Below are positions 44,809 through 51,176 of a DNA stretch of 64,000 bases, piece by piece. Origin of the DNA: a virus; IMG/VR virus record IMGVR_UViG_3300037862_000152, positions 1 to 64,000 of that record; one strand, given 5' to 3'. Position 1 is the first letter of the stretch. Every line of letters begins with the position of its first letter. The notes beneath the pieces were generated by a model. The model saw nothing but the letters and a program-made list of their open reading frames with translations, searched no databases and was not told the origin of the DNA. The position numbers were made by a program, and so were the translations under genes.

Positions 44809-45000
44809 TTATTTCTCTTTTCGTCGTTTAGCGGGGTAGATAACTCCTAGGAGCGGTGCAGGAGGAGGTAGCTTTCGCTTAGTCTTATTTTTTACTTTTT
44901 GTTTTCGTACCTTATGGATCGTGTAGTACTTAGGAACAACGTAGATACCAAAAATTATTGCTATAAACGCTGTCCATGAAACTATCGTATCTATGTTCAT
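44809..45000 (-). CDS. Small membrane protein with basic tail
   Basis: A 63-residue protein from the ATG at 45000, which has GGAGA five bases upstream; an ATG at 45012 would add four residues. One N-terminal membrane helix (about 4-25) is followed by a very basic, proline-rich cytoplasmic tail. It lies next to the lysin and the two-helix membrane protein, so a part in lysis is possible. Confidence 0.6.
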   Translation of the reverse strand: MNIDTIVSWTAFIAIIFGIYVVPKYYTIHKVRKQKVKNKTKRKLPPPAPLLGVIYPAKRRKEK

Positions 45001-45027
45001 GTCTGTCTCCATCGAAATATCATAACA

Positions 45028-45696
45028 CTAATAACGGATATATGCAACCTTGCTATTCTCGGAGTCTGCAAACTGCGCAATATTCTGCATTACGGTGTCT
45101 TTGTTCGCATTAAGCGCGTCTATCATTAGACCACCACCGAGGTAGATTCCAACGTGATACGCGTTCTCGAAGCCAATATTGGTAAACGCCACTATGTCTC
45201 CTGGAATAGGCGCGTCTACAACTGTGCCTTCATTTTGTTGAGAGGTAGCGGAGTGTGGGAGGGTGATTCCTCTGTAGGTCTCGTAAAACCAAAGTGTGAG
45301 ACCGGAACAATCCCAGGCTTGAGGGGTAGATCCACTGAGAACGTAAGGAGTGACTCCAACGTATTTAGCTAGGTCTGCAAGAGCTACGTCTATATCAACG
45401 TAGAGCTGCTCTTGAGCCTCAAGTGCAATTTCTTTTTGTTTCTTCACTATGTAGATATAACTCTGCTTAGCTTCTAACGTGCCCTGTAGCTCAGCAATTT
45501 TACCGTTTAGGTTGGCAAACTCATCAGCGTGTTCCATTAATGGCGAGATCTCTTCGGTTACAGCTACCGTCTGGTAGATAATCTTGACGTTCTCGAGGTT
45601 CTCAGCGGGGTTAATCTCTTCTGCTACTGCTCCAGAGGTTGATGCTGTCATGCTTATTGCTGCTAAAAATATTAGTGCTTCTGAAATTTTATTCAT
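45028..45696 (-). CDS. Secreted NlpC/P60 peptidoglycan endopeptidase
   Basis: A 222-residue protein with a signal peptide (about 1-26, ending SGAVAEE), a coiled coil (~55-110) and a C-terminal NlpC/P60 domain. The catalytic cysteine is C130 in WDCSGL and the histidine is H181 in AYHVGIYLG. The build matches RipA-type endopeptidases of Actinobacteria that cut peptide stems of the cell wall. As a phage gene it is either the endolysin, exported by the signal, or a virion/host-wall enzyme. Confidence 0.85.
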   Translation of the reverse strand: MNKISEALIFLAAISMTASTSGAVAEEINPAENLENVKIIYQTVAVTEEISPLMEHADEFANLNGKIAELQGTLEAKQSYIYIVKKQKEIALEAQEQLYVDIDVALADLAKYVGVTPYVLSGSTPQAWDCSGLTLWFYETYRGITLPHSATSQQNEGTVVDAPIPGDIVAFTNIGFENAYHVGIYLGGGLMIDALNANKDTVMQNIAQFADSENSKVAYIRY

Positions 45697-45790
45697 AGTT
45701 CACGACCTACCTTTCCTTGCGTTAGTACTCAGTCGTATTGCCCACTATATAGGGGCGTTTATTAAGTTGTCAAGTTGTAGGTTTAAAAAT

Positions 45791-46294
45791 CTATAATTTC
45801 ACCCTCTTGTACATAGCTCTGTAAGTAACTCCCGCCGCCTCAGCGAGCTCCCTTATGGGCACTCCTTTTTGATAGAGAGTGATACACACCCCAGAGAGTC
45901 GGTCATTAGCCACGGCCGCGGCAGATGTTGTTGCCATCCGTGATCTGTACCCACGTGCTAGTGGCGCTAGCTCCTGGATTGCGTAGAAAGATTCTTGAGG
46001 TATGCCTGGTGACTCAAATGCTGGCTTCCCGTAACTACCTTCCTCGGTTCTGTAAACAGGGGTCGGGATAGGGGCGTCTGTTTCCGGTTGCGGATTGTTT
46101 TCCTCGCGAATAACCCAGCTGCGCACCGTTGTCCTAGGTCGCTTGGGCAGCATTGCGGATCCGATGGAATCTAGAGACCAACCTGCGTGATATAAATCAT
46201 GGACGCGCTTAACTTGATCTATTTTACCAAGAGAATTTAGGAACTCTACCTCTTGAGGGGGGAGCTGCTGACCACGTGCGGTTCTTCTAGACAT
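45791..46294 (-). CDS. HTH protein, paralogue of the 43.7-kb HTH protein
   Basis: A 167-residue protein with an N-terminal helix-turn-helix (LYHAGWSLDSIGSAMLPKRPRTTVRSWV, ~34-61) and a C-terminal one (LYQKGVPIRELAEAAGVTYRAMYKRV). Between them ELAPLARGYRSRM corresponds to ELQPYAQQVRSNG of the other protein. The start at 46294 has no Shine-Dalgarno sequence, but a TAAAAT box lies six bases upstream, so the mRNA may be leaderless. It is first in the late direction and may control that region. Confidence 0.65.
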   Translation of the reverse strand: MSRRTARGQQLPPQEVEFLNSLGKIDQVKRVHDLYHAGWSLDSIGSAMLPKRPRTTVRSWVIREENNPQPETDAPIPTPVYRTEEGSYGKPAFESPGIPQESFYAIQELAPLARGYRSRMATTSAAAVANDRLSGVCITLYQKGVPIRELAEAAGVTYRAMYKRVKL

Positions 46295-46300
46295 CCATCC

Positions 46301-46306
46301 ATTTTA
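46301..46306 (-). promoter_or_regulatory. -10 box giving a possible leaderless mRNA
   Basis: TAAAAT on the minus strand ends six bases before the ATG at 46294, so transcription could start at the start codon. No good -35 box is visible. Confidence 0.35.
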
Positions 46307-47035
46307 CCGGATGAATGTCCAGTTTAGTAGACAGGGCTAGGTTTGGACGTATTTTTTTGGAAAATTTTTTGGATTTTTTATTGGAATAAGGGCGTTTACG
46401 ATACGAGGTTTTGGAATTAGAGGGGGGTATGCTACACTGGCCATGAACTGATTTTGACGGGTGAGACGGAAGCGGTATGCCTACGGGTGCGTTTCAAACG
46501 TTTCCTAAAAACATAGGGGTCTGCCAGCTTTACATAACGACAAGGGGTAATAAGCAAGTGCTGCAATTTATGCAAAAAAACGTCAAAGAATAAAAGATGA
46601 TTTATGTAGTGATGATGCTCCAACTGAGAGTGTTGTCTAGTAGTTGTCACTAGTGCCAAGTAGTTATAGTTTCTAACTATTGACTAGTAACTAGGGATCA
46701 AACTCTCAAGGTCACTCAAGGATTTTTACTAGGGCGCGTCCATAGAAGATTCATTAGGTGAGAGTAGCGATCCTGTAGACACCCTAAAAGTGCTTATCGG
46801 CATCTTGACGAGTTATCTAGATCCTCTAATAAACTCCATAAGCAATTGCCACAAGATGCGGCAGGTAGTCTGAGGAACTAATCACTAGGGGGGTGTGGCT
46901 TATTGATGGTTGATGATAACTATCTATCAACCTAAAGTAGCTACTAACAATTGGGGCGCTACATTAGCCGTGTTCGGCACAACAAGTCACACCTGGCTAT
47001 GATCACTAACTGCTAGTGGCTAGGGCTACGGCAAT
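46307..47035. other. Long noncoding region between early and late blocks
   Basis: About 730 bp without a convincing gene in either direction. It holds a plus-strand promoter (46411-46438), a 7-bp stem GGAAGCG/CGTTTCC near 46466-46503, dense CTAGT/AACTA repeats at 46630-46700, interleaved complementary blocks near 46791-46859 that could form a pseudoknot, and a hairpin GGTTGAT/ATCAACC near 46911-46935. It could be a structured RNA, an origin or both. Confidence 0.5.
46411..46438 (+). promoter_or_regulatory. Plus-strand sigma70-type promoter in the noncoding region
   Basis: TTGGAA (46411-46416) and TACACT (46433-46438) are 16 bp apart on the plus strand, against the direction of all nearby genes. 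Transcripts would run into the noncoding block and could stop at the hairpin at 47040-47070. Confidence 0.45.
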
Positions 47036-47037
47036 GG

Positions 47038-47072
47038 AAAACCCCCTAACCTTTTGGGGGCTAGGGGGTTGC
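47038..47072 (-). terminator. Hairpin after the 47.1-kb gene
   Basis: AACCCCCTA (47040-47048) pairs with TAGGGGGTT (47062-47070), with T residues after it on the minus strand. The stem could also stop plus-strand transcripts. Confidence 0.7.
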
Positions 47073-47081
47073 GGTTAGTGA

Positions 47082-47294
47082 TTAGCGACGGTGTGCGGGG
47101 TTATGGGTCTCTCCCGCAATACTCAAGGTCTCGTGATTCAGGTCACTAATTTCATAGCCCAGGATCTGACCAGTTGCAAGTAGTTCGGCATAGAACTCTT
47201 CCAGTTGCTCTAGTCTGCCCGCCTGCGGTGCAAAATGATAAAGATTTTCTAATCCCGAAGATGCTACTACTGCTACTACTAATGATTCATTCAT
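47082..47294 (-). CDS. Small hypothetical protein
   Basis: A 70-residue protein of unknown function; helical C-terminal half, no cysteines. It has its own motif-bearing promoter and its own terminator. AAAGGGAT lies upstream of the ATG. Confidence 0.6.
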   Translation of the reverse strand: MNESLVVAVVASSGLENLYHFAPQAGRLEQLEEFYAELLATGQILGYEISDLNHETLSIAGETHNPAHRR

Positions 47295-47335
47295 TTTATC
47301 CCTTTGTTTTTTATAAGCTATCTACTTATGGAATA

Positions 47336-47404
47336 AGACTATCACGGTATTAGAGTTTGTCAAGCTGCTACCCGTAGTAAATACCTTAGTAAAAAAGTGG
47401 ATAC
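47336..47404 (-). promoter_or_regulatory. Promoter with GTATCCACTTTTTTAC element, copy 1
   Basis: Element at 47389-47404, 25-bp spacer, TTGACA at 47358-47363, 16-bp spacer, TAGTCT at 47336-47341. It drives the gene starting at 47294. Confidence 0.75.
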
Positions 47405-47405
47405 C

Positions 47406-47429
47406 CGCCAGTGCGCCAGTGCGCCAGAC
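47406..47429. repeat. Three tandem CGCCAGTG/AC octamers
   Basis: CGCCAGTG, CGCCAGTG and CGCCAGAC follow directly upstream of promoter element copy 1. Related CGCCAGACA units lie at 47521-47538. Confidence 0.6.
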
Positions 47430-47520
47430 ACTCCAGGATCGAATCTAACGGCTTAGCCTATTGCCCTAGTGTGATTGCCTAGGCAACACCATTGACGCGC
47501 TCTGACGCTCTTGCTAGGCA

Positions 47521-47538
47521 CGCCAGACACGCCAGACA
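47521..47538. repeat. Two tandem CGCCAGACA units
   Basis: Two direct 9-bp copies just before the terminator of the 47.6-kb gene. The AGACACGCC string is also repeated three times inside the small basic gene at 54667-54762. Confidence 0.5.
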
Positions 47539-47542
47539 GTGG

Positions 47543-47572
47543 AAAACCCCTAGAGCGTTAGCCCTAGGGGTT
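47543..47572 (-). terminator. Hairpin after the 47.6-kb gene
   Basis: AACCCCTAG (47545-47553) pairs with CTAGGGGTT (47564-47572), followed by TT on the minus strand. Confidence 0.7.
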
Positions 47573-47588
47573 GAAGCAGTGTGGCTAG

Positions 47589-47840
47589 TTACCACTTGAA
47601 TGAATCGGAGTCACTGCGGGACGCTACGAGCTCATCCAAGTCGCCGTGAAACTTTGGGTCATAAGCAGAAATGTTCCACCTAGTGCCGCAGCACTCGCAG
47701 AAATCCATGAAGTCTACGCCTAGCTCACGCGCTTGAGCATAAGCATCGTCCTCGGTAGCAGCGATAAGCACCGCAATGCGTGGCATCCCGTCAAGGAATA
47801 CTCCACCAGTGTTGCTCTGGTCAAGAATGAATTTTGTCAT
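47589..47840 (-). CDS. Small hypothetical protein with CECC motif
   Basis: An 83-residue protein. The middle AATEDDAYAQARELGVDFMDFCECCGTRWN joins a helix to a CxCC cluster that could bind metal. Its function is unknown. Single-gene unit with its own promoter (perfect TTGACA, no 16-bp element) and terminator. Confidence 0.65.
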   Translation of the reverse strand: MTKFILDQSNTGGVFLDGMPRIAVLIAATEDDAYAQARELGVDFMDFCECCGTRWNISAYDPKFHGDLDELVASRSDSDSFKW

Positions 47841-47883
47841 TTTGAACCCCTTCTAGCAGCTCCCCTTGAGCTAACTAAGTTCA

Positions 47884-47913
47884 GCTTAGCAGGATAACGG
47901 CACGCGTGTCAAG
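47884..47913 (-). promoter_or_regulatory. Sigma70-type promoter without the 16-bp element
   Basis: TTGACA (47908-47913), 18-bp spacer, TAAGCT (47884-47889), upstream of the gene starting at 47840. Confidence 0.75.
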
Positions 47914-47951
47914 TCAATCCAGGAAGTTTTTGATAACAACTTGGTAACGCG

Positions 47952-47976
47952 AAAACCCCCACTCGGAAGTAGGGGT
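47952..47976 (-). terminator. Hairpin after the 48.0-kb gene
   Basis: ACCCC-C-ACT pairs with AGT-A-GGGGT around CGGA, with T residues following on the minus strand. Confidence 0.6.
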
Positions 47977-47996
47977 CGCGTGATGAATCGGTGTAG

Positions 47997-48161
47997 CTAG
48001 TCAAGTTCGACTAGCAACATCACTTTGACTTGGCTAGGGTCTTTGAGAGTGTTACGGCACTCAATTAGGCGTGCAGTGGCAACTTCCTCGGTGGCGTAGA
48101 ACTCTGGCGTAAAGAACTCTCCCAAGTCTCCTGCGAACACTACGGCGAATGGCTTATTCAT
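47997..48161 (-). CDS. Short hypothetical protein
   Basis: A 54-residue protein starting MNKPFAVVFAGDLGEFF, with AAGGGGTTCAAG upstream of the ATG. It reads like a small alpha/beta fold (strand, helix VATARLIECRNTL, strand VKVMLLVEL). It is framed by its own promoter and terminator, which supports it as a real gene. Function unknown. Confidence 0.65.
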   Translation of the reverse strand: MNKPFAVVFAGDLGEFFTPEFYATEEVATARLIECRNTLKDPSQVKVMLLVELD

Positions 48162-48203
48162 CTTGAACCCCTTATCCGATAGCCCCCTTGGCTATCTATC
48201 TAA

Positions 48204-48233
48204 AGCTTACTGTATGGCGCATAAGTGTGTCAA
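48204..48233 (-). promoter_or_regulatory. Sigma70-type promoter without the 16-bp element
   Basis: TTGACA (48228-48233), 18-bp spacer, TAAGCT (48204-48209), upstream of the gene starting at 48161. Confidence 0.75.
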
Positions 48234-48244
48234 GTCAATCGGCA

Positions 48245-48275
48245 ATAAAAAACCCCGCCACTAGGACGGGGCTTT
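48245..48275 (-). terminator. Hairpin after the 48.3-kb gene
   Basis: CCCCG (48253-48257) pairs with CGGGG (48267-48271), with inner pairs and a run of T on the minus strand. Confidence 0.6.
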
Positions 48276-48290
48276 CAGTAAATCTTGTGG

Positions 48291-48554
48291 CTACTCAGGA
48301 TCGCAGTAGTCACAGCCCGATGCCCTATAAGGGCAATCTATAAAACCGTCTTTCAGTTCCTCAAGGACGTCCTGCCACAGCGTCCTGCCACTCCACGGGT
48401 CTTTGATGCCGTCCTCGTAACTGAACGCCCTAGTGTGAGTGTCACCACCACCGCAGATTTTTCCAGCGGGTGCTTCAAGCTGATACACCCCGCCATCATC
48501 AACAAGTGCAGCGCCTAACTCTGCTACTTTGGCGAATGCCTTTTGCTTACTCAT
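48291..48554 (-). CDS. Small hypothetical protein, Cys-rich C-terminus
   Basis: An 87-residue protein. The tail DCPYRASGCDYCDP holds three cysteines, plus one at ~34, which could make a metal site. Function unknown. Single-gene unit driven by promoter element copy 2. Confidence 0.6.
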   Translation of the reverse strand: MSKQKAFAKVAELGAALVDDGGVYQLEAPAGKICGGGDTHTRAFSYEDGIKDPWSGRTLWQDVLEELKDGFIDCPYRASGCDYCDPE

Positions 48555-48595
48555 TCTTACCCCTTATCTGCTAACCTTCTTGGCTAGCTAAAGCT

Positions 48596-48667
48596 AGCTT
48601 ATCACGATCACGGCAAACTTGTCAAGTTCTTTCCCACAGCAAAAAACTCTAGTAAAAAAGTGGATAC
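48596..48667 (-). promoter_or_regulatory. Promoter with 16-bp element, copy 2
   Basis: Element at 48652-48667, 26-bp spacer, TTGACA at 48620-48625, 18-bp spacer, TAAGCT at 48596-48601. It drives the gene starting at 48554. Confidence 0.75.
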
Positions 48668-48695
48668 ACCCCCGCCCCGCCAAAAATCCAGACAG

Positions 48696-48738
48696 CAGAA
48701 TACCCCCCGATTTCTCGGGAGGCACTCTCGGTATTCTG
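48696..48738 (-). terminator. Hairpin at the end of the 48.7-kb gene
   Basis: CAGAATACC (48696-48704) pairs perfectly with GGTATTCTG (48730-48738), with inner CCCCGA/TCGGGA pairs. It abuts the stop codon at 48740. Confidence 0.6.
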
Positions 48739-48739
48739 G

Positions 48740-49093
48740 TTACTTGAACAGCGACACGACTAGCCCGAATACGGTCTTGTCCGCCTTGAAACACGCTTCA
48801 TAAGCTTCGGGAAACTCTAGCGCCAACTTGGCTTCATCAATCCCTTTACGGCTTCTCCAATCGTAGCGAGCGAACTCGATACCTTGGTGAGTAAGCGTGT
48901 CGAACTCTGAAGTCTTTGAAGTCTTGTTCACCCCAAAAGCGATTTCGATTTCGGCGGTAATCGCAACCTTTAGTTTCTCAAGGCGCGTGATTTCGGCGCG
49001 TAGTTCAACCAACTCACGAACTTGACCTACAACTACTTTGGTCGCCTTGGTGGTCTTGGTGGTGGTGGCTTGCGCCTTGGTGGTTACTGACAT
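48740..49093 (-). CDS. Coiled-coil protein, paralogue of the 56.7-kb protein
   Basis: A 117-residue protein. A Lys/Thr-rich start is followed by a coiled coil (VRELVELRAEITRLEKLKVAITAEIE, ~26-51) and a C-terminal region with FPEAYEACFKADKT. The protein at 56700-57032 has the same order and the matching FPEAYEASLKSSQQ. Function unknown; the shared tail suggests a defined small domain. Single-gene unit with element copy 3. Confidence 0.7.
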   Translation of the reverse strand: MSVTTKAQATTTKTTKATKVVVGQVRELVELRAEITRLEKLKVAITAEIEIAFGVNKTSKTSEFDTLTHQGIEFARYDWRSRKGIDEAKLALEFPEAYEACFKADKTVFGLVVSLFK

Positions 49094-49147
49094 TTTTTGC
49101 CCCTTTGATTTTTAGCTCGGTTACTAACCAATTGGCTAGTAGGAACT

Positions 49148-49220
49148 AGCTTACCCCTATTCACCCTTTTGCGCAAATCGGCTGCTAGAGCGTGTCGGAA
49201 ATTAGTAAAAAAGTGGATAC
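49148..49220 (-). promoter_or_regulatory. Promoter with 16-bp element, copy 3
   Basis: Element at 49205-49220, 28-bp spacer, TTGCGC at 49171-49176, 17-bp spacer, TAAGCT at 49148-49153. Weak -35 box. It drives the gene starting at 49093. Confidence 0.7.
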
Positions 49221-49245
49221 CTCAAACTCCCGCCAGACAAAAAAA

Positions 49246-49264
49246 TACCCCGCAAAAGCGGGGC
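49246..49264 (-). terminator. Hairpin after the 49.3-kb gene
   Basis: CCCCGC (49248-49253) pairs with GCGGGG (49258-49263) around AAAA; a T-rich run follows on the minus strand. Confidence 0.7.
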
Positions 49265-49278
49265 ATCTTCTCTCGAAC

Positions 49279-49452
49279 CTAAAAGTTCTCGTTCACCCAA
49301 TCGGTGAGTTCGTCAAGCTCTACGGCAGTTCGTAGCAAGTCTAGGAATTCCTCGCTCTCCTGGAGCAAGTAAGCGGGAACTGTAGTCTCGCCTTGAACCA
49401 TACTAAGCGTGTTGCTAACGCCTACTCGATTTACCAGTGCCATTTTTATCAT
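49279..49452 (-). CDS. Short acidic hypothetical protein
   Basis: A 57-residue protein starting MIKMALVNRVGVSN. AGGAGAG lies five bases before the ATG at 49452. The C-terminal half is an acidic helix (LDLLRTAVELDELTDWVNENF). It lies 12 bp after the membrane protein gene and shares its transcript. Function unknown. Confidence 0.65.
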   Translation of the reverse strand: MIKMALVNRVGVSNTLSMVQGETTVPAYLLQESEEFLDLLRTAVELDELTDWVNENF

Positions 49453-49464
49453 TTTGTCTCTCCT

Positions 49465-49707
49465 TTATTTCTGCCCGTAGTTGTAACGGCGGTAAGCCAA
49501 GAACCAAGTTACTGCCGCAATTATCATTACCCAACCACTAGCTAAACCAAAGTCTGCTAGTGCGGGCATTAGCTGCTCATTCTGCCACCAAGAACCCGCT
49601 TTATTTAGGTCAAGGATCGATGCAAGTGTGCCTACAAAAATAAGCCCGCTTAGCATTGTCGCCCAAGATGAAACATTGGCTACTCTCTCGTAAGTCTGGT
49701 TAGTCAT
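49465..49707 (-). CDS. Small two-helix membrane protein
   Basis: An 80-residue protein with hydrophobic helices at about 14-33 and 52-72. It could be inserted in the host membrane early in infection; function unknown. First gene of a two-gene unit with a perfect TTGACA promoter and no 16-bp element. Confidence 0.7.
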   Translation of the reverse strand: MTNQTYERVANVSSWATMLSGLIFVGTLASILDLNKAGSWWQNEQLMPALADFGLASGWVMIIAAVTWFLAYRRYNYGQK

Positions 49708-49748
49708 TTTGTCTCCTTTTTACCAACCCCCCTTGGGTTGATACCCAA

Positions 49749-49777
49749 AGTCTAATACTAAAGTTGTCACTTGTCAA
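49749..49777 (-). promoter_or_regulatory. Sigma70-type promoter without the 16-bp element
   Basis: TTGACA (49772-49777), 17-bp spacer, TAGACT (49749-49754), upstream of the gene starting at 49707. Confidence 0.75.
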
Positions 49778-49791
49778 GCTCTACGGCAAAC

Positions 49792-49815
49792 AAAAAACCC
49801 GCTATCTCTAGCGGG
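49792..49815 (-). terminator. Hairpin after the 49.8-kb gene
   Basis: CCCGCTA (49798-49804) pairs with TAGCGGG (49809-49815) and is followed by six T residues on the minus strand. Confidence 0.8.
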
Positions 49816-49832
49816 CTAATTGTTTTTTTGAA

Positions 49833-50003
49833 TTACAAGAATTCAAAAGGATCGGTGTCTCCGAAATAATCTTCGAACTCTTGATAGTTACCAGATTCCA
49901 AAGTCTCTGACAAGTCATCATAGACAGTTCCCTTGTCACCATTTTTTGACATTTCGATTCTCTCGTAGATGTCGGCGGCAATAGGCGTAGTATCTTTTTG
50001 CAT
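49833..50003 (-). CDS. Short acidic hypothetical protein
   Basis: A 56-residue protein starting MQKDTTPIAADIYERIEM and ending with a very acidic stretch (EFEDYFGDTDPFEF). AAAGGGAG lies upstream of the ATG. Its own promoter (copy 4) and terminator support it as a real gene. An acidic early protein of this size could mimic DNA or bind a host protein, but nothing shows which. Confidence 0.65.
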   Translation of the reverse strand: MQKDTTPIAADIYERIEMSKNGDKGTVYDDLSETLESGNYQEFEDYFGDTDPFEFL

Positions 50004-50035
50004 TTTATCTCCCTTTGTTTAGTTGTTGTGGTGCA

Positions 50036-50107
50036 ACTCTACCACGCTAAGCGACAAACCGCAACTCGATCCCGCGCCCAAGTAGCAGTGCGTAAAAAAG
50101 TGGATAC
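50036..50107 (-). promoter_or_regulatory. Promoter with 16-bp element, copy 4
   Basis: Element at 50092-50107, 27-bp spacer, TTGCGG at 50059-50064, 17-bp spacer, TAGAGT at 50036-50041. It drives the gene starting at 50003. Confidence 0.7.
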
Positions 50108-50131
50108 CGACTACTCGCGCTCGCAAAAAGA

Positions 50132-50156
50132 AAACCCCTAGCCAGAGACTAGGGGT
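50132..50156 (-). terminator. Hairpin after the 50.2-kb gene
   Basis: ACCCCTAG (50134-50141) pairs with CTAGGGGT (50149-50156); TTT follows on the minus strand. Confidence 0.75.
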
Positions 50157-50175
50157 GATCGGTATAGGGTTGCCC

Positions 50176-50298
50176 CTACTTGGTTGTCACGAACAATGCG
50201 CCCAGTTCCATAAAGGCTTCAACGGTGGCGTCCGCGTTCCAAGCATCAACCGATACTGTGACGGTTTTGAAGTCTGGATAAGTTGCGATAATTGTCAT
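50176..50298 (-). CDS. Very short hypothetical protein
   Basis: A 40-residue protein (MTIIATYPDFKTVTVSVDAW at the start) with AAGGGG upstream. Its promoter and terminator are both strong and well placed, which is the main evidence for it. Function unknown. Confidence 0.55.
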   Translation of the reverse strand: MTIIATYPDFKTVTVSVDAWNADATVEAFMELGALFVTTK

Positions 50299-50340
50299 TC
50301 TGAACCCCTTTTCCGATAACCCACTTGATTATCTATCTAT

Positions 50341-50369
50341 AGATTACTAGCTTTACTGGATAGTGTCAA
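50341..50369 (-). promoter_or_regulatory. Sigma70-type promoter without the 16-bp element
   Basis: TTGACA (50364-50369), 17-bp spacer, TAATCT (50341-50346), upstream of the gene starting at 50298. Confidence 0.75.
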
Positions 50370-50399
50370 GTCAATCGGCAACAAAGTTTTGGGCATGAA

Positions 50400-50426
50400 A
50401 AAACCCTTGGGGGTTAGCCCAAGGGT
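50400..50426 (-). terminator. Hairpin after the 50.4-kb gene
   Basis: ACCCTTGGG (50403-50411) pairs with CCCAAGGGT (50418-50426); a T-rich run follows on the minus strand. Confidence 0.8.
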
Positions 50427-50436
50427 CAATTCCTGG

Positions 50437-50982
50437 TTAGTAGCTGTAGAGCTTTTGAACACCCTTCGGGAAGTTCTCTCGAAGATAGTCCTCACCTTCG
50501 GTGGTGAAGTTGGTGGTCAAGTAGACACCGCAACCACAAGTGTGTGGATAGTCACTCTCCCCAAGTTCGTAATTCGGGGTGCATGACGCTCCTACACCTA
50601 ACTCCTCGGAGTTCTCGGTGTATGAATTAGTGGACTTACCGCTTCGCCATTCAAGCGAGTTGTCTCTCGCAAAATCAACGGCACAAGTCTGACAAGCTAC
50701 TTCAACAAAATCGTGATTCCAAACTTCATAAGTGTCATAAAGCCTAAATTGCACATTCTGGATTCGCTTGAGCTGCTCTCCGAAGTAACTGTATGCCAAC
50801 GACTTAGTGTTGTCGGTGTCTGAAGAATAAGTCTCTTCAAAGTCCTCACCATAGAGCTGCCCAAACACGCGATACTCTCGGTGTCCTCCTTGGTCAGTAA
50901 ATCTAAATCCAACTTGGATCCAATTCTCTGGATTCAATTCTTCGGATTCAATTCCTACCCAACGCGTAATGATGTTAGTCAT
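50437..50982 (-). CDS. Hypothetical protein with cysteine clusters
   Basis: A 181-residue acidic protein. Cysteines in CQTCAVDF and later in SCTPNY and HTCGCGVYL suggest a metal-binding core, perhaps a zinc ribbon within a larger fold. I do not recognise the family. Single-gene unit with promoter copy 5 and a terminator. Confidence 0.65.
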   Translation of the reverse strand: MTNIITRWVGIESEELNPENWIQVGFRFTDQGGHREYRVFGQLYGEDFEETYSSDTDNTKSLAYSYFGEQLKRIQNVQFRLYDTYEVWNHDFVEVACQTCAVDFARDNSLEWRSGKSTNSYTENSEELGVGASCTPNYELGESDYPHTCGCGVYLTTNFTTEGEDYLRENFPKGVQKLYSY

Positions 50983-51035
50983 TTTGCTCTCCCTTTATTT
51001 AGTTTCTAAGTATGTAGCTGATTGGCTACTCCGAT

Positions 51036-51106
51036 AGCCTAGCAGGATTTTCTGCCAAAAGCAAATCGCGAGCGCCGACACGGAACCTTGGTAAAAAAGT
51101 GGATAC
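51036..51106 (-). promoter_or_regulatory. Promoter with 16-bp element, copy 5
   Basis: Element at 51091-51106, 26-bp spacer, TTGCTT at 51059-51064, 17-bp spacer, TAGGCT at 51036-51041. It drives the gene starting at 50982. Confidence 0.7.
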
Positions 51107-51133
51107 GCTCCCGCTGCAAACTAAGGCAGCAAA

Positions 51134-51162
51134 AAAACCCCCGCCAACTTTTGACGGGGGTT
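51134..51162 (-). terminator. Hairpin after the 51.2-kb gene
   Basis: AACCCCCG-C-CAA pairs with TTG-A-CGGGGGTT (51136-51162), followed by T residues on the minus strand. Confidence 0.75.
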
Positions 51163-51176
51163 AGTTTGTTTGGTCA

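Noticed and set aside
46432-46659. 75-codon minus-strand open frame in the noncoding block
   Set aside because: His/Arg/Ser-rich composition, no ribosome site, and it overlaps the plus-strand promoter and RNA-like stems; it looks like chance.
46440-46860. tmRNA-like segment (CTGATTTTGACGGG near a GGAAGCG stem, with a pseudoknot further on)
   Set aside because: No T-arm (GGTTCGA type), no 3' CCA-proximal acceptor partner and no tag frame ending in ALAA-like residues were found on either strand.
47431-47452. tRNA T-arm-like GGATCGAATC
   Set aside because: No anticodon arm or acceptor stem at the right distances; the string is a short palindrome.
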